A stretch of DNA of 26,755 nt from JBFMFH01 sp040752275 (GCA_040752275.1 JBFMFH010000013.1:1-26755); one strand, 5' to 3'. Shown: positions 8,769 through 16,899, counted from the first letter of the stretch. Made by a program: numbers and translations. The notes: generated by a model not told the origin, from the letters alone.

Positions 8769-9251
8769 ATGGACGGGGCCGGTCGATTCGCCGTCATCCT
8801 CCTCTGTGCGCTCGCACCGCTTGCGGCCGCGTGCGGTACCGGGATTCGAGCCCACCCCGTGGCCGCGCCCTCAGGCCCGGCCGGCGGCCGGGCGGTGGCC
8901 TCCACGGCCCTCGACTTGGTGGGAGTTCCTTACCGCCCCGGGGGGAGCGATCCGACAGTCGGGTTCGACTGTAGCGGCCTGGTCGCGTATGTCTTCGCCC
9001 GCCTGGGCTACAGCGTTCCGCGGGTCGTCGAACAGCAGTTCGACGTCGGCCGCCGAATCAAGGCCGATCAGATTCGGCCGGGCGATCTGCTCTTCTTCGA
9101 GACGAGTGGACGGGGCCCAACCCACGTTGCCATTGCCCTTGACCGCGAGTCGTTCGTTCACGCGCCGAAGGAGGGTGGGGCCGTCCGCATCGAACGCCTG
9201 TCGTCGAGCTACTGGTCCAGGCGGTTCCTGGCCGCCCGGCGCTGGCTGTAG
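8769..9251 (+). CDS. NlpC/P60-family cell-wall peptidase lipoprotein
   Basis: 160 residues from the ATG at 8769 (AGGCGG upstream). The N-terminus is a lipoprotein signal: a basic start, hydrophobic FAVILLCALAPL, and lipobox LAAAC with Cys22 as the acylation site. The NlpC/P60 domain (about 42-160) shows catalytic Cys68 in GFDCSGLVAYVF, His119 in THVAIAL and a third polar residue at His131 in FVHAP. These enzymes cleave D-Glu-gamma-diamino acid bonds in peptidoglycan stem peptides. It is probably an envelope-anchored hydrolase. The gene is divergent from the HNH gene and convergent with the metallopeptidase gene. A longer reading from GTG 8703 would bury the signal peptide and is less likely. 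Confidence 0.9.
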   Translation: MDGAGRFAVILLCALAPLAAACGTGIRAHPVAAPSGPAGGRAVASTALDLVGVPYRPGGSDPTVGFDCSGLVAYVFARLGYSVPRVVEQQFDVGRRIKADQIRPGDLLFFETSGRGPTHVAIALDRESFVHAPKEGGAVRIERLSSSYWSRRFLAARRWL

Positions 9252-9278
9252 GGCGTCGGGCGCGAGCCGACCCACGAA

Positions 9279-10154
9279 CTACGAGGCGTGCTTCCGGCGG
9301 GCGGCCAGGCTTGCCGGCTGCTGGGGGTGGATCCCGCGCGACGCGGCCCGTACGATGGGGACCTTCGTGACCGGCCGCGTCGAGCGAAGGGTGAACTCCC
9401 GCAGCTCCAGATCGTCCTGGGTGAAGCGATGTCGTCGCATCGGCCCGCCGAGCGGCAGGACGTGGGCCGCGCGCGGGTGATGCGGTTGGTGCTCGAGGCG
9501 GATCCGGTAGCGCTGAGGAAACGACGGGTAGGACCGAAAGGTCGTCGCCACGACGCTCCCGTATCGGCGGACCAGCGCCGCGAAATCGTGTTGCAGGAAC
9601 TCGTACACGCCGGGGTCCGGGGCGCTGTCGAGGTACGCATGTACCATCGCGGCCACATCGGCAAAGAACTGCGGCGTGTGCGGGACCTCGGCGGGCTGGC
9701 CGTCTGCCTTCACCGATCGCCGGATGCCTCCGTGCCTCGGATCGATGTGATAGAGCTCGTGCACGATCGTGTCGAGCTTCGCCAGCCAGTCGCCGGCGGT
9801 GGCGTAGGCGTGCTCCTTTCGCGAGCTGCGAATGGTCTGGTCCGGGAAGCGTGGCAGCGTGATTGAGATCATGTACTTCAGGCGCCGGTTGTTGACCCGA
9901 ACTTCTGGCGACCGGGTGACGAACCACTCGGATCGCCGTGTCAGCCGGCCCGTGCGGCCGTCGCGCCAGAAGTAGTACGCCGGGTCACTGTCGGGAAGCG
10001 TCAGGCTGTGGCAGGCTGCGTAGACACCGTGCGTCTCCGAGCGGCCGAGGCGGCCGAACACGAGCACGTCGCGCAGGTCGATGTCCGACAGCCGGGGCAC
10101 GCGGCGGACGATGTCCTCCATCAGGACGCGGACGTGATCGGTGTAGTTGAACAT
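9279..10154 (-). CDS. Putative zinc metallopeptidase with HELYH motif
   Basis: 291 residues, no signal peptide. IVHELYHIDPRHGG provides an HExxH zinc motif (H132, E133, H136), followed by a charged segment that may supply the third ligand. An upstream stretch (VFGRLGRSETHGVYAACHSLTLP, and KYMISITLPRFPDQTI) resembles a poorly characterised family of 'putative metallopeptidases' scattered through acidobacteria and planctomycetes; this family link is from memory. The last 30 residues are Arg/Pro/Ala-rich and may be disordered. The start is the only ATG compatible with the open frame, since a TGA blocks it about 30 codons upstream. No strong Shine-Dalgarno is present. It lies 107 bases after mtgA on the same strand. 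Substrate unknown. Confidence 0.65.
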   Translation of the reverse strand: MFNYTDHVRVLMEDIVRRVPRLSDIDLRDVLVFGRLGRSETHGVYAACHSLTLPDSDPAYYFWRDGRTGRLTRRSEWFVTRSPEVRVNNRRLKYMISITLPRFPDQTIRSSRKEHAYATAGDWLAKLDTIVHELYHIDPRHGGIRRSVKADGQPAEVPHTPQFFADVAAMVHAYLDSAPDPGVYEFLQHDFAALVRRYGSVVATTFRSYPSFPQRYRIRLEHQPHHPRAAHVLPLGGPMRRHRFTQDDLELREFTLRSTRPVTKVPIVRAASRGIHPQQPASLAARRKHAS

Positions 10155-10261
10155 GTACGGCCGGCTGATGACCCGGGTGCGAGTGACCGGCGTTCCATCG
10201 CGGGACGCAATCCCCGTTGGAACCCATCACCCGGGTGTTTCGGCGCGGAATTGCCCCTGCT

Positions 10262-11005
10262 TTAGGTCTTCGGGGGACCCGCGCTGGTGCCGGCCTCCCC
10301 CATTCGCTCCAGGATGAGCCGCTGGCGGGCCAGCAGTCGCCGGGTCGGGCTGGCGGGGTTGTGCACCCGGGGATTGATGATGGCTCCCGCCAGCAGCGCG
10401 GATTCGGCAGGCCCCAGCCGGGCCGCCGGCGTGCCGAAATACTGCCGGGACGCCGCCTCGACACCGTACAGACCGTCGCCCCACTCGATGACGTTGAGGT
10501 AGATTTCGAAGATCCGGCGCTTGCTGAGTTCAGCCTCGAGGCGCCGCGTAATCAGGAACTCCCGGAACTTCCGGAACGGGTTCTTCGAGGGGGACAGGTA
10601 CAGGTTCTTGGCCAGCTGCTGCGTGATGGTGCTGCCGCCTCGCGAGAATCGCCCCTTCTCGAGGTTGGCCTGGATGGACTTCTCGAGTTCGTCGAAATCC
10701 ACGCCCTCGTGCTGGAAGAACGCCGCATCCTCGGCGACGAGCACCGCGCGCTTGAGCGCGGGCGAAATGCGATCGTAGGATACCCAACGCTGCAGGCGGC
10801 GGGGCGTCCTCCCGGAGGCCTCGGCCTCGCGGGCCCGCAGCTCCATGAAGGCCGTGGTATCAGGGTTCCGGGTGCGCAGCAGGCGGACGTCGGGCAGCGT
10901 CAGGTACTCGTAGGCGACGTAGGCGAACACGAAGGCCATCGTGCCGATCGCCCACTTGGCGATCGTTCCAACGGTCCTTCTTCCCCGACGCATCCGCAAG
11001 GCCAC
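10262..11005 (-). CDS. mtgA: Monofunctional peptidoglycan glycosyltransferase
   Basis: 247 residues, family GT51 without a penicillin-binding domain, the usual size for MtgA. An N-terminal transmembrane anchor (about 14-35) is followed by the GT51 motifs: AEDAAFFQHEG with catalytic Glu92, RGGSTITQQLAKNLY, RKFREFLITRRLE, and KRRIFEIYLNVIEWGDGLYGVEAA. The enzyme polymerises lipid II into glycan strands on the outer face of the inner membrane. The start is a GTG with AGGGA close upstream; an ATG four codons later (10993) is an alternative. The gene lies 67 bases after the aminotransferase gene, with a palindrome in the gap. Confidence 0.95.
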   Translation of the reverse strand: MALRMRRGRRTVGTIAKWAIGTMAFVFAYVAYEYLTLPDVRLLRTRNPDTTAFMELRAREAEASGRTPRRLQRWVSYDRISPALKRAVLVAEDAAFFQHEGVDFDELEKSIQANLEKGRFSRGGSTITQQLAKNLYLSPSKNPFRKFREFLITRRLEAELSKRRIFEIYLNVIEWGDGLYGVEAASRQYFGTPAARLGPAESALLAGAIINPRVHNPASPTRRLLARQRLILERMGEAGTSAGPPKT

Positions 11006-11037
11006 GGTGTCCCTGTCCCATCTCCTGTCTACTGTCT

Positions 11038-11055
11038 ATCTCATTTGCATGAGAT
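11038..11055. promoter_or_regulatory. Perfect palindrome between aminotransferase gene and mtgA
   Basis: ATCTCAT (11038-11044) and ATGAGAT (11049-11055) are perfect 7-base inverted repeats around TTGC. The element is AT-richer than its surroundings and lies between the aminotransferase stop and the mtgA start. It could be a regulator binding site upstream of mtgA or an RNA hairpin at the end of the aminotransferase message. There is no T-tract. Confidence 0.35.
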
Positions 11056-11072
11056 CCGGGCCTCCAAGACGT

Positions 11073-12242
11073 CTAGAGCGGGATTGTCCCGGCGCTGAGC
11101 GTGTCCAGAGCGGCCGCAACGCCGGCGCCGCGCGGCACCTTCGCCCCGTGCGCACGCAACACGGACTCGAACGCGCCGAGGAACACGACGATGATATCTG
11201 GCGTGGAACTGGTGCCCATCAGGCCGACGCGCCAGATCTTGCCCGCCAACGGCCCGAGACCCGCGCCGACCTCGATATCGAACTGCTGCAGCATCTGCCT
11301 GCGCACGGCCGCCTCGTCGATGCCATCGGGCACGCGCACGGCATTCAGCGTCCAGAGCCGCTCGCCCTCGGGGGGCAGGAGGGAGAGGCCCATCGCCTCG
11401 AGGCCGGCCGCCAGCGCCAGATGGTGCCGCTGATGGCGTGCCCAGCGGGCCTCGAGGCCCTCCTCCTCGATCATGAGGAGTGCCTCGCGCAGGGCGTAGA
11501 TGAGTGACGCGCAGATCGTGTGATGGTACTTGCGACGCAGCCAGTAGTCTTCGAGGAGCGCAATGTCGAAATAGAACGAGCGGCCACCGACACGCCGTGC
11601 CAGCGCGTCCGGCGAGAACGTGATGGGCGCGATTCCCGAAGGGGCCCCGATGCACTTCTGGGCACAGCTGTAGCAGGCACCGATGCCCCACTGCCCGGCC
11701 TCCAGTGGATGCCCGCCACACGACGTCACGGCATCGACGATCGTCAGCGCGCCGTGCTCGGCGGCAATGGCGGCGATCTGCTCGACCGGGTTCAGCACGC
11801 CCGTCGACGTCTCGGCCTGCACGACGGTCAGGACACCGGCGCCAGACTCGCGAAGCCGCGCACGCACCGCGGCGGGATCCACGCTGCGGCCCCACTCGTA
11901 GTCCAGGCGCGTGACCCGTCCGCCGTAGCGCTGGCACATGCCGGCCATCCGGTCGGCGAAATAGCCACCCACGAGCGAGAGCACCGGCGTGCCATCGCCG
12001 ACGAGATTGGCGACGGCGGTCTCCATCGCTGAGGTGCCCGTGCCCGACACCGCCAGGCAGAAGGAACCCTCCGCTGCGCGGAACGTCTGCTGCAGCCGTC
12101 CGCGCAACTCGTCCATCATCGCCATCAGGTCCGGATCGAGGTGGCTCAGCACCGGAGCCGCCATCGTCCGCATGACGCGCGGCGAGACCATGCTGGGCCC
12201 GGGGCCAAGGAGGATGCGTTCGTTCTGCGGCAACGGTATCAT
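11073..12242 (-). CDS. Class-V aminotransferase, alanine-glyoxylate type
   Basis: 389 residues, PLP-dependent fold type I. The N-terminus LGPGPSMVSPRVMRTMAAPVLSHLDP is the hallmark of the serine/alanine-glyoxylate aminotransferase group. AVSGTGTSAMETAVANL forms the phosphate-binding region, VVQAETSTGVLNPVEQI and VDAVTSCGGHP hold cofactor contacts including the Asp. CAQKCIGAPSG carries the Schiff-base lysine (K196). It probably transfers an amino group from alanine or serine to glyoxylate or a related 2-oxo acid; substrate preference cannot be read. AGGGAA lies upstream of the ATG. It is the first gene of a minus-strand run with mtgA. Confidence 0.9.
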   Translation of the reverse strand: MIPLPQNERILLGPGPSMVSPRVMRTMAAPVLSHLDPDLMAMMDELRGRLQQTFRAAEGSFCLAVSGTGTSAMETAVANLVGDGTPVLSLVGGYFADRMAGMCQRYGGRVTRLDYEWGRSVDPAAVRARLRESGAGVLTVVQAETSTGVLNPVEQIAAIAAEHGALTIVDAVTSCGGHPLEAGQWGIGACYSCAQKCIGAPSGIAPITFSPDALARRVGGRSFYFDIALLEDYWLRRKYHHTICASLIYALREALLMIEEEGLEARWARHQRHHLALAAGLEAMGLSLLPPEGERLWTLNAVRVPDGIDEAAVRRQMLQQFDIEVGAGLGPLAGKIWRVGLMGTSSTPDIIVVFLGAFESVLRAHGAKVPRGAGVAAALDTLSAGTIPL

Positions 12243-12413
12243 GAGGTTCCCTCTCGCCCCGGAGCTGTCGACTCTGCTCGCTCCGGGTCCGCGGGCTGCC
12301 CGCGATTTCGCTCAAGCCAAGGAGGTCCGCGGTCTGAGACCGCCACACACCAACGTTATCACGCTGTCCCGACTCCCCGCGCCGGCGGGGCCCGCCTCAC
12401 GGTCCTCGGATTG

Positions 12414-12422
12414 TGGTATAAC
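12414..12422 (+). promoter_or_regulatory. Candidate extended -10 of the redox operon
   Basis: TGGTATAAC is a TGn extended -10 with a 5/6 TATAAT match, standing out in very GC-rich DNA. No good -35 is seen, as is allowed for extended -10 promoters. If used, the message would begin near 12429, about 410 bases before the first gene. Confidence 0.45.
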
Positions 12423-12453
12423 GTGCGTGCTTCGGTCGGTCGCCCCCCCAAGC

Positions 12454-12492
12454 GGCTGCCTCCGGCAGCCCAAGGAGTGGTGATCATACTCC
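12454..12492 (+). other. Two adjacent hairpins in the operon leader
   Basis: GGCTGCC (12454-12460) pairs with GGCAGCC (12464-12470) around a 3-base loop. Immediately after, GGAGT (12474-12478) pairs with ACTCC (12488-12492), which would hide an AAGGAG ribosome-binding-like sequence. The pair lies about 25 bases after the presumed start of transcription. There is no T-run, so termination is not obvious. Confidence 0.35.
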
Positions 12493-12738
12493 TCGGTTCC
12501 CACCCGCGCGATCGCAGAATTCCGCAGATCGGCGGCACACGTCACAGGCCGTGCCTTGCGACGCGCGCAGGCGTTCGCGAGGGGGCCCGGTGTGTGCGCG
12601 ATGATGGCGCGCGGGGCTCTTTTCTCCACCACTCGACAGGTGTCCGTCATCCAAGCCCCCTGAATCGATCGGCGTCCTCCCCCATGTCTGGGATGGAGTT
12701 CGCGCGCGGTCGTCGTCGGCGGTTGCGTTCGGCGTAGC

Positions 12739-12758
12739 GGCGCCCCTTGACGGGTGCC
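12739..12758 (+). other. Hairpin near the 3' end of the leader
   Basis: GGCGCCC (12739-12745) and GGGTGCC (12752-12758) form a 7-bp stem (one G-U pair) with the 6-base loop CTTGAC, about 80 bases before the first operon gene. It could be part of a regulatory leader; hairpins are frequent by chance in such GC-rich DNA. Confidence 0.25.
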
Positions 12759-12836
12759 GTGAGGACGGTGCCCGCCGCACGGGGCGGCGGAGGGGGTGAG
12801 CTGCGCCCACCGGCGAGGTGGGAGGGAGGTGCGGGA

Positions 12837-13685
12837 ATGGAAGTGGAGGATGTCCGCTCGATCGTGGAGAAGCACAGCGGGCAGCGGGGGGCGATGATCT
12901 CGATCCTCGAGGACGTGCAGGACGAGTGTGGCTACCTTCCGGCCGATGTCCTGGAGGCGGTGGCGACCGCTACCGGCCGGCCCCTCGTGGACGTGTACGG
13001 CATCGCGACCTTCTACCGGGCTTTCAGTTTGAAGCCACGCGGCAAGCACGTCTGTACGGTCTGTCTCGGCACGGCCTGCCACGTGCGGGGCGCACCGGCC
13101 GTGGCCGATGCGTTCGAGAAGCGGCTCGACATCGAGCGGGGCGGAACGACGGCGGACGGAGCGTTCACCCTCGAGACGGTCAACTGTCTCGGCGCGTGCG
13201 CGCTCGGGCCGATTGTCGTCGCCGATGGGCATTACTTCTCCAACGTCTCCACGGACCGTGTCGGGGACATCGTGGCGCAGGTGCAGGCTGGGTTCGACAC
13301 CGGCTCCGCGGGCGGCGCGGATGCGAGCTTCTCGTTGCACGTCAGGTGTCCGTTGTGCAACAGCGACCTGATGGACGCGGCTCACCCACTGGAGGGACAT
13401 CCGAGCATCAGTCTCATGGCATCCACCGGACAGGCGCTGGGGAGGGTGCGGCTGTCGGCCCTGTACGGCTCCCGCATGAACGACAGCACGCTTGACGCCG
13501 CGGTGGGAAGCGTGACGCGGTTCTTCTGCCCCCACTGCAGCGGGGAGCTTCGGGGGGTGGGCATCTGTCCCGACTGTGACGCGCCGTTCGTGCCGCTGCT
13601 GGTGGCGGGCGGGGGCATCCTGCAGATCTGCTCGCGAGCGGGGTGCAAGGGTCATCTGTTGGATCTCGGCGGGGTCGCCGGCTGA
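12837..13685 (+). CDS. NuoE/HydC-type [2Fe-2S] subunit with cysteine-pair tail
   Basis: 282 residues, whereas NuoE-like subunits are usually about 160. Residues 1-155 are a thioredoxin-like [2Fe-2S] ferredoxin domain: DECGYLP and VYGIATFYRAF typical of the family, then cluster ligands C76 and C81 (VCLGTAC) and C117 and C121 (NCLGAC). In complex I and bifurcating hydrogenases this subunit passes electrons to or from the NuoF-type flavin subunit encoded next. Residues 165-282 are an unusual addition with cysteine pairs C171/C174 (CPLC), C231/C234 (CPHC), C244/C247 (CPDC) and C265/C270, likely structural zinc sites resembling zinc ribbons. GGAGGGAGG lies seven bases before the ATG. It is the first gene of a four-gene operon, 61 bases ahead of the next. 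Confidence 0.9.
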   Translation: MEVEDVRSIVEKHSGQRGAMISILEDVQDECGYLPADVLEAVATATGRPLVDVYGIATFYRAFSLKPRGKHVCTVCLGTACHVRGAPAVADAFEKRLDIERGGTTADGAFTLETVNCLGACALGPIVVADGHYFSNVSTDRVGDIVAQVQAGFDTGSAGGADASFSLHVRCPLCNSDLMDAAHPLEGHPSISLMASTGQALGRVRLSALYGSRMNDSTLDAAVGSVTRFFCPHCSGELRGVGICPDCDAPFVPLLVAGGGILQICSRAGCKGHLLDLGGVAG

Positions 13686-13746
13686 CGGGCCGCCCCCGCG
13701 CGCGGCCGGCGGTCCAGACGCAGCGGAACCTTGAAGGGAGACTGGA

Positions 13747-16700
13747 ATGGAGCCACTCCGATCCATTGACGAGTTCGGCGCGCTGCGGGCGCGCCTGGCG
13801 GAGTCACGAGACCCGCACCGTCCTGTCATCGTCATCTCCGCGGGCACCTGCGGGCAGGCAAGCGGCGCGAACGAGATCATCCGGGCCGCGAAGCGGGAAC
13901 TGCTGGCCGGCGGCCTGGTCGGACGCATCGGGTTGAGAGTGACCGGGTGCCACGGCTACTGCCAGGCGGAACCGTCCGTTCTCGTCGAACCTCACGGCAC
14001 GTTCTATCCGAAGGTCAGTCCCAGGGACGTCGCCCGGATTGTCGAGGCGGTCAGACAGGGCACTACGGCCGAGGAGCTGCTCTTTCAGGATCCTGTCACC
14101 GGCAGAGCCATCGAGAGGCAGGATGAGCTTCCGTTCTACTCGAGGCAGGTACGGTCGATCCTGAGCCTGAACGAGAGAGTGGATCCCATCCGCATCTTCA
14201 ACTACGTCGCGTGCGGCGGGTACTCCGCTCTTCAGACCGTGCTGAGCCGGGGCGATCGCACGTGGGTGCTGGCCGAGATCAAGGCATCAGGCCTTCGTGG
14301 CCGCGGGGGAGCCGGCTTTCCGACCGGCGACAAGTGGGCGGCCCTGGCATCACAGGTGAACGGCCAGGGCAAGGTGCTGGTGTGCAATGCGGACGAAGGT
14401 GATCCGGGTGCCTACATGGACCGAAGCGTCCTGGAAGGCAACCCTCACAGCGTGCTCGAAGGCATGCTCATCGGCGCGTACGCCACGGGGGCAACCGAGG
14501 GCATCATCTACGTGCGCAGCGAGTACCCGCTGGCGATCAGGCACCTCAAGATCGCGACGCGCCAGGCCCGGGACCTCGGCCTGCTGGGCACGAACATCCT
14601 GGGCACTGGGCTGTCCTTTGACATCGCGCTGGTCAAGGGCGCCGGCGCCTTCGTGTGCGGTGAAGAAACGGCCTTGATGCGATCCGTCGAGGGCCGAGTG
14701 GGCGAACCGCGTCAGCGCCCGCCATTCCCCGTTCAGCGGGGCATCGACGGCAGGCCGACGGCCATCAACAACGTCGAAACGTGGGCGAACGTTCCGTTGA
14801 TCATCAGGCAGGGGGCGCCGAGCTACGCGGCGATTGGCACGACGACCAGCAAGGGCACGAAGATCTTCAGTCTGGTCGGGAAGATCCACAACACGGGCCT
14901 CGTGGAGGTGCCCATGGGCATCACCATCGAGGAAGTCGTGACCAACATCGGCGGCGGGCCCTCGGGCCGCGCGAGAATCAAGGCCGTACAAACGGGCGGC
15001 CCGTCGGGCGGGTGCATTCCCTCTCGTCTCTTCGACTTGCCCATCGACTACGAGAGCCTGGCGCGGGCCGGGTCGATCATGGGGTCTGGCGGCATGATCG
15101 TCATGGACGAGAACACCTGCATGGTCGACCTCGCCAAGTACTTCATGCGCTTCCTCAAGGATGAGTCGTGCGGCAAGTGCTTCACGTGCCGCAAGGGTAC
15201 GCAGCGAATGTACGAGATTCTCGACGACATCTCGACGGGCAAGGGGACCCTCGACGGCCTCTCGCTGCTCGAGGAGCTCGCCCTCGTCGTCAAGGACACG
15301 ACGATGTGCGGGCTGGGACAGACCTCCGCCAACCCGGTGCTGAGCACCCTGAGGTACTTCAGGAACGAGTACGAGCGGCACATCCTCGAACGGAAGTGCG
15401 AGGCGTACGTCTGCAAGGATCTGGTGGGCGCACCGTGTCAGTCGGCGTGTCCGATCGGCACCGAGGCGTGGCGGTACGTCGCCCACCTGGCCCGTGGCGA
15501 GTATGAGGAGGCGTACCGGGTCATCCGGGAAGCGAATCCGTTCCCGTCGGTCTGTGCCCGGGTGTGCGATCACCCGTGCGAGGAGCGGTGTCGCCTCGGG
15601 ACGACGGGAAGCCCCGCGGTGGCCATTCGTGCACTAAAGCGGTTCGTGACCGACCGCGTCGATCCCTCCGTCTACCGGCCGGTCAGGCGGGCCGGAGCGG
15701 CGATGGCCATGCCGAAGGTCGCCATCGTCGGATCTGGGCCGGCCGGGCTCACGGCAGCGCACTATCTCTCGCTCGACGGCTACGCCGTCACGGTCTTCGA
15801 GGCGGACGACCGCCCGGGCGGCATGCTGGTGAGCGGGATTCCGGCCTATCGCCTCCGCCGGGAGACGCTCCGCCGGGAGATCGATTCGTTGCTCGACGGG
15901 CACATCGATCTCAGGTGCGACATGGCGCTCGGCCGCGACTTCACCCTCGACAGCCTGTTCGCGGACGAATTCAAAGCCGTGTTCGTGGCGCTCGGCGCCC
16001 ACAGGAGCCGCCGGCTGAACATCGAGGGAGAGAACGTCGAGGGTGTCATCCCGGCGATCCAGTACCTCAAGGCGTTCAACCTCCGCGGCGAGGTGCTGGC
16101 CAAGGGTCACGTGGGCATCATCGGCGGGGGCAATTCCGCGGTTGATGCGGCCCGCGTGGCGCTGCGGCAGGGGGGCGTCGAGAGCGTGACGATCTTCTAT
16201 CGTCGGACGCGGCAGGACATGCCCGCCCTCAAGGAGGAGATCGGGTCGGCCCTCGTGGAAGGCATCCGGCTCGAGACCCTGGTGTCCCCGGTCCGGGTCC
16301 TGTCGCGGGCGGGTCGTCTCTCAGGCATCGAGTGCGTGCGGAACACGCTTGGGCGCATGGACGCCAGCGGACGGCGCCACCCGACACCGATTCCTGGCAG
16401 CGAGTTCACGACGTCCCTCGACTACCTGATCGTGACGATCGGCGACGAGCCGGACATCGAGTACGTGTCGGCGATGGGACTCGCCGTGACCGACCGCGGA
16501 ACGCTGGCTGCCGATTCGGAGACGCTGGCGACGAACCGGCCCGGCGTGTTCGCCGGCGGTGACGTGGTGACCGGACCCAACACCGTCGTCGAGGCGATTG
16601 CGGCGGGCAAGCGGGCGGCCGTCAGCATCGACCGGTACCTGCGCGGCGAGGACCTCAAGCGGCCCGCCACACCTCGCCTGCCGCACGTGTACGTGGAGCC

Positions 16701-16899
16701 GCCGGAGGTCGCTGTTGGCGCCGCCGCGCGGGCAAGAGCCGTGCCCCCGACCCTGCCACCGGAGGTGCGCAGGCGGAGTTTCGCCGAGGTGGAGTTGTCG
16801 CTGTCGGCCGAGGAGGCGACGAGCGAAGCACGGCGGTGCATGCGTTGTGACCTCGAGTTCACCCGCGCACGAACCGCCGAAGGGAGGAACCTGACATGA
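13747..16899 (+). CDS. NuoF/HydB-like and GltD/NfnB-like fusion oxidoreductase
   Basis: 1050 residues, two enzymes in one chain. Residues 1-105 are a thioredoxin-like [2Fe-2S] domain (GTCGQASGA, TGCHGYCQAEP). About 130-540 is a complete NuoF core: GLRGRGGAGFPTGDKW for FMN/NADH, CNADEGDPGAY (C213), GAFVCGEETALMRSVEG, and [4Fe-4S] ligands C475, C478, C481 and C521. About 550-650 is the GltD/NfnB two-cluster domain (C551, C556, C564, C568, C603, C607, C611, C615). About 658-1000 is a GltD-type flavoprotein with FAD motif VGSGPAGL (662-668), NAD(P)H motif IIGGGNSAVDAAR (791-803) and VFAGGDVVTGPN (934-945). C1031 and C1034 (RCMRCD) close the protein. It should carry FMN, FAD and several Fe-S clusters and bind two pyridine nucleotides. 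GGGAG precedes the ATG; the stop overlaps the next start (ATGA). Confidence 0.92.
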   Translation: MEPLRSIDEFGALRARLAESRDPHRPVIVISAGTCGQASGANEIIRAAKRELLAGGLVGRIGLRVTGCHGYCQAEPSVLVEPHGTFYPKVSPRDVARIVEAVRQGTTAEELLFQDPVTGRAIERQDELPFYSRQVRSILSLNERVDPIRIFNYVACGGYSALQTVLSRGDRTWVLAEIKASGLRGRGGAGFPTGDKWAALASQVNGQGKVLVCNADEGDPGAYMDRSVLEGNPHSVLEGMLIGAYATGATEGIIYVRSEYPLAIRHLKIATRQARDLGLLGTNILGTGLSFDIALVKGAGAFVCGEETALMRSVEGRVGEPRQRPPFPVQRGIDGRPTAINNVETWANVPLIIRQGAPSYAAIGTTTSKGTKIFSLVGKIHNTGLVEVPMGITIEEVVTNIGGGPSGRARIKAVQTGGPSGGCIPSRLFDLPIDYESLARAGSIMGSGGMIVMDENTCMVDLAKYFMRFLKDESCGKCFTCRKGTQRMYEILDDISTGKGTLDGLSLLEELALVVKDTTMCGLGQTSANPVLSTLRYFRNEYERHILERKCEAYVCKDLVGAPCQSACPIGTEAWRYVAHLARGEYEEAYRVIREANPFPSVCARVCDHPCEERCRLGTTGSPAVAIRALKRFVTDRVDPSVYRPVRRAGAAMAMPKVAIVGSGPAGLTAAHYLSLDGYAVTVFEADDRPGGMLVSGIPAYRLRRETLRREIDSLLDGHIDLRCDMALGRDFTLDSLFADEFKAVFVALGAHRSRRLNIEGENVEGVIPAIQYLKAFNLRGEVLAKGHVGIIGGGNSAVDAARVALRQGGVESVTIFYRRTRQDMPALKEEIGSALVEGIRLETLVSPVRVLSRAGRLSGIECVRNTLGRMDASGRRHPTPIPGSEFTTSLDYLIVTIGDEPDIEYVSAMGLAVTDRGTLAADSETLATNRPGVFAGGDVVTGPNTVVEAIAAGKRAAVSIDRYLRGEDLKRPATPRLPHVYVEPPEVAVGAAARARAVPPTLPPEVRRRSFAEVELSLSAEEATSEARRCMRCDLEFTRARTAEGRNLT

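Larger units (their letters stand above)
12243..12836 (+). other. Gene-free 594-bp leader upstream of the redox operon
   Basis: This stretch separates the divergent aminotransferase gene from the first operon gene. Frames are open by GC bias, but none shows recognisable protein sequence. It holds an extended -10-like site at 12414-12422 and hairpins at 12454-12470, 12474-12492 and 12739-12758, consistent with a long structured 5' leader of about 400 bases. A GTG at 12479 with AAGGAG upstream could start an 86-codon reading frame ending at 12737, but its composition is Arg/Pro-rich and unconvincing. I recognise no known riboswitch. Confidence 0.5.

Noticed and set aside
10171..10237. Two copies of ACCCGGGTG (10171-10179 and 10229-10237)
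   Set aside because: The copies are short GC-rich palindromes 58 bases apart, one inside the spacer and one just upstream of the metallopeptidase start. They are too likely by chance at this base composition to claim an operator.
11041..12348. 435-codon minus-strand frame overlapping the aminotransferase
   Set aside because: It is an out-of-frame translation of the same strand; the aminotransferase frame carries all the PLP motifs.
12479..12737. Possible small leader peptide gene with GTG start after AAGGAG
   Set aside because: The predicted 85 residues are Arg/Pro/Ser-rich and look like noncoding GC-rich translation. The AAGGAG is better read as part of a hairpin.
12312..13928. 538-codon open frame on the minus strand over the NuoE-type gene
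   Set aside because: It is antisense shadow caused by GC bias at third codon positions; there are no recognisable domains and the sense strand has clear [2Fe-2S] motifs.
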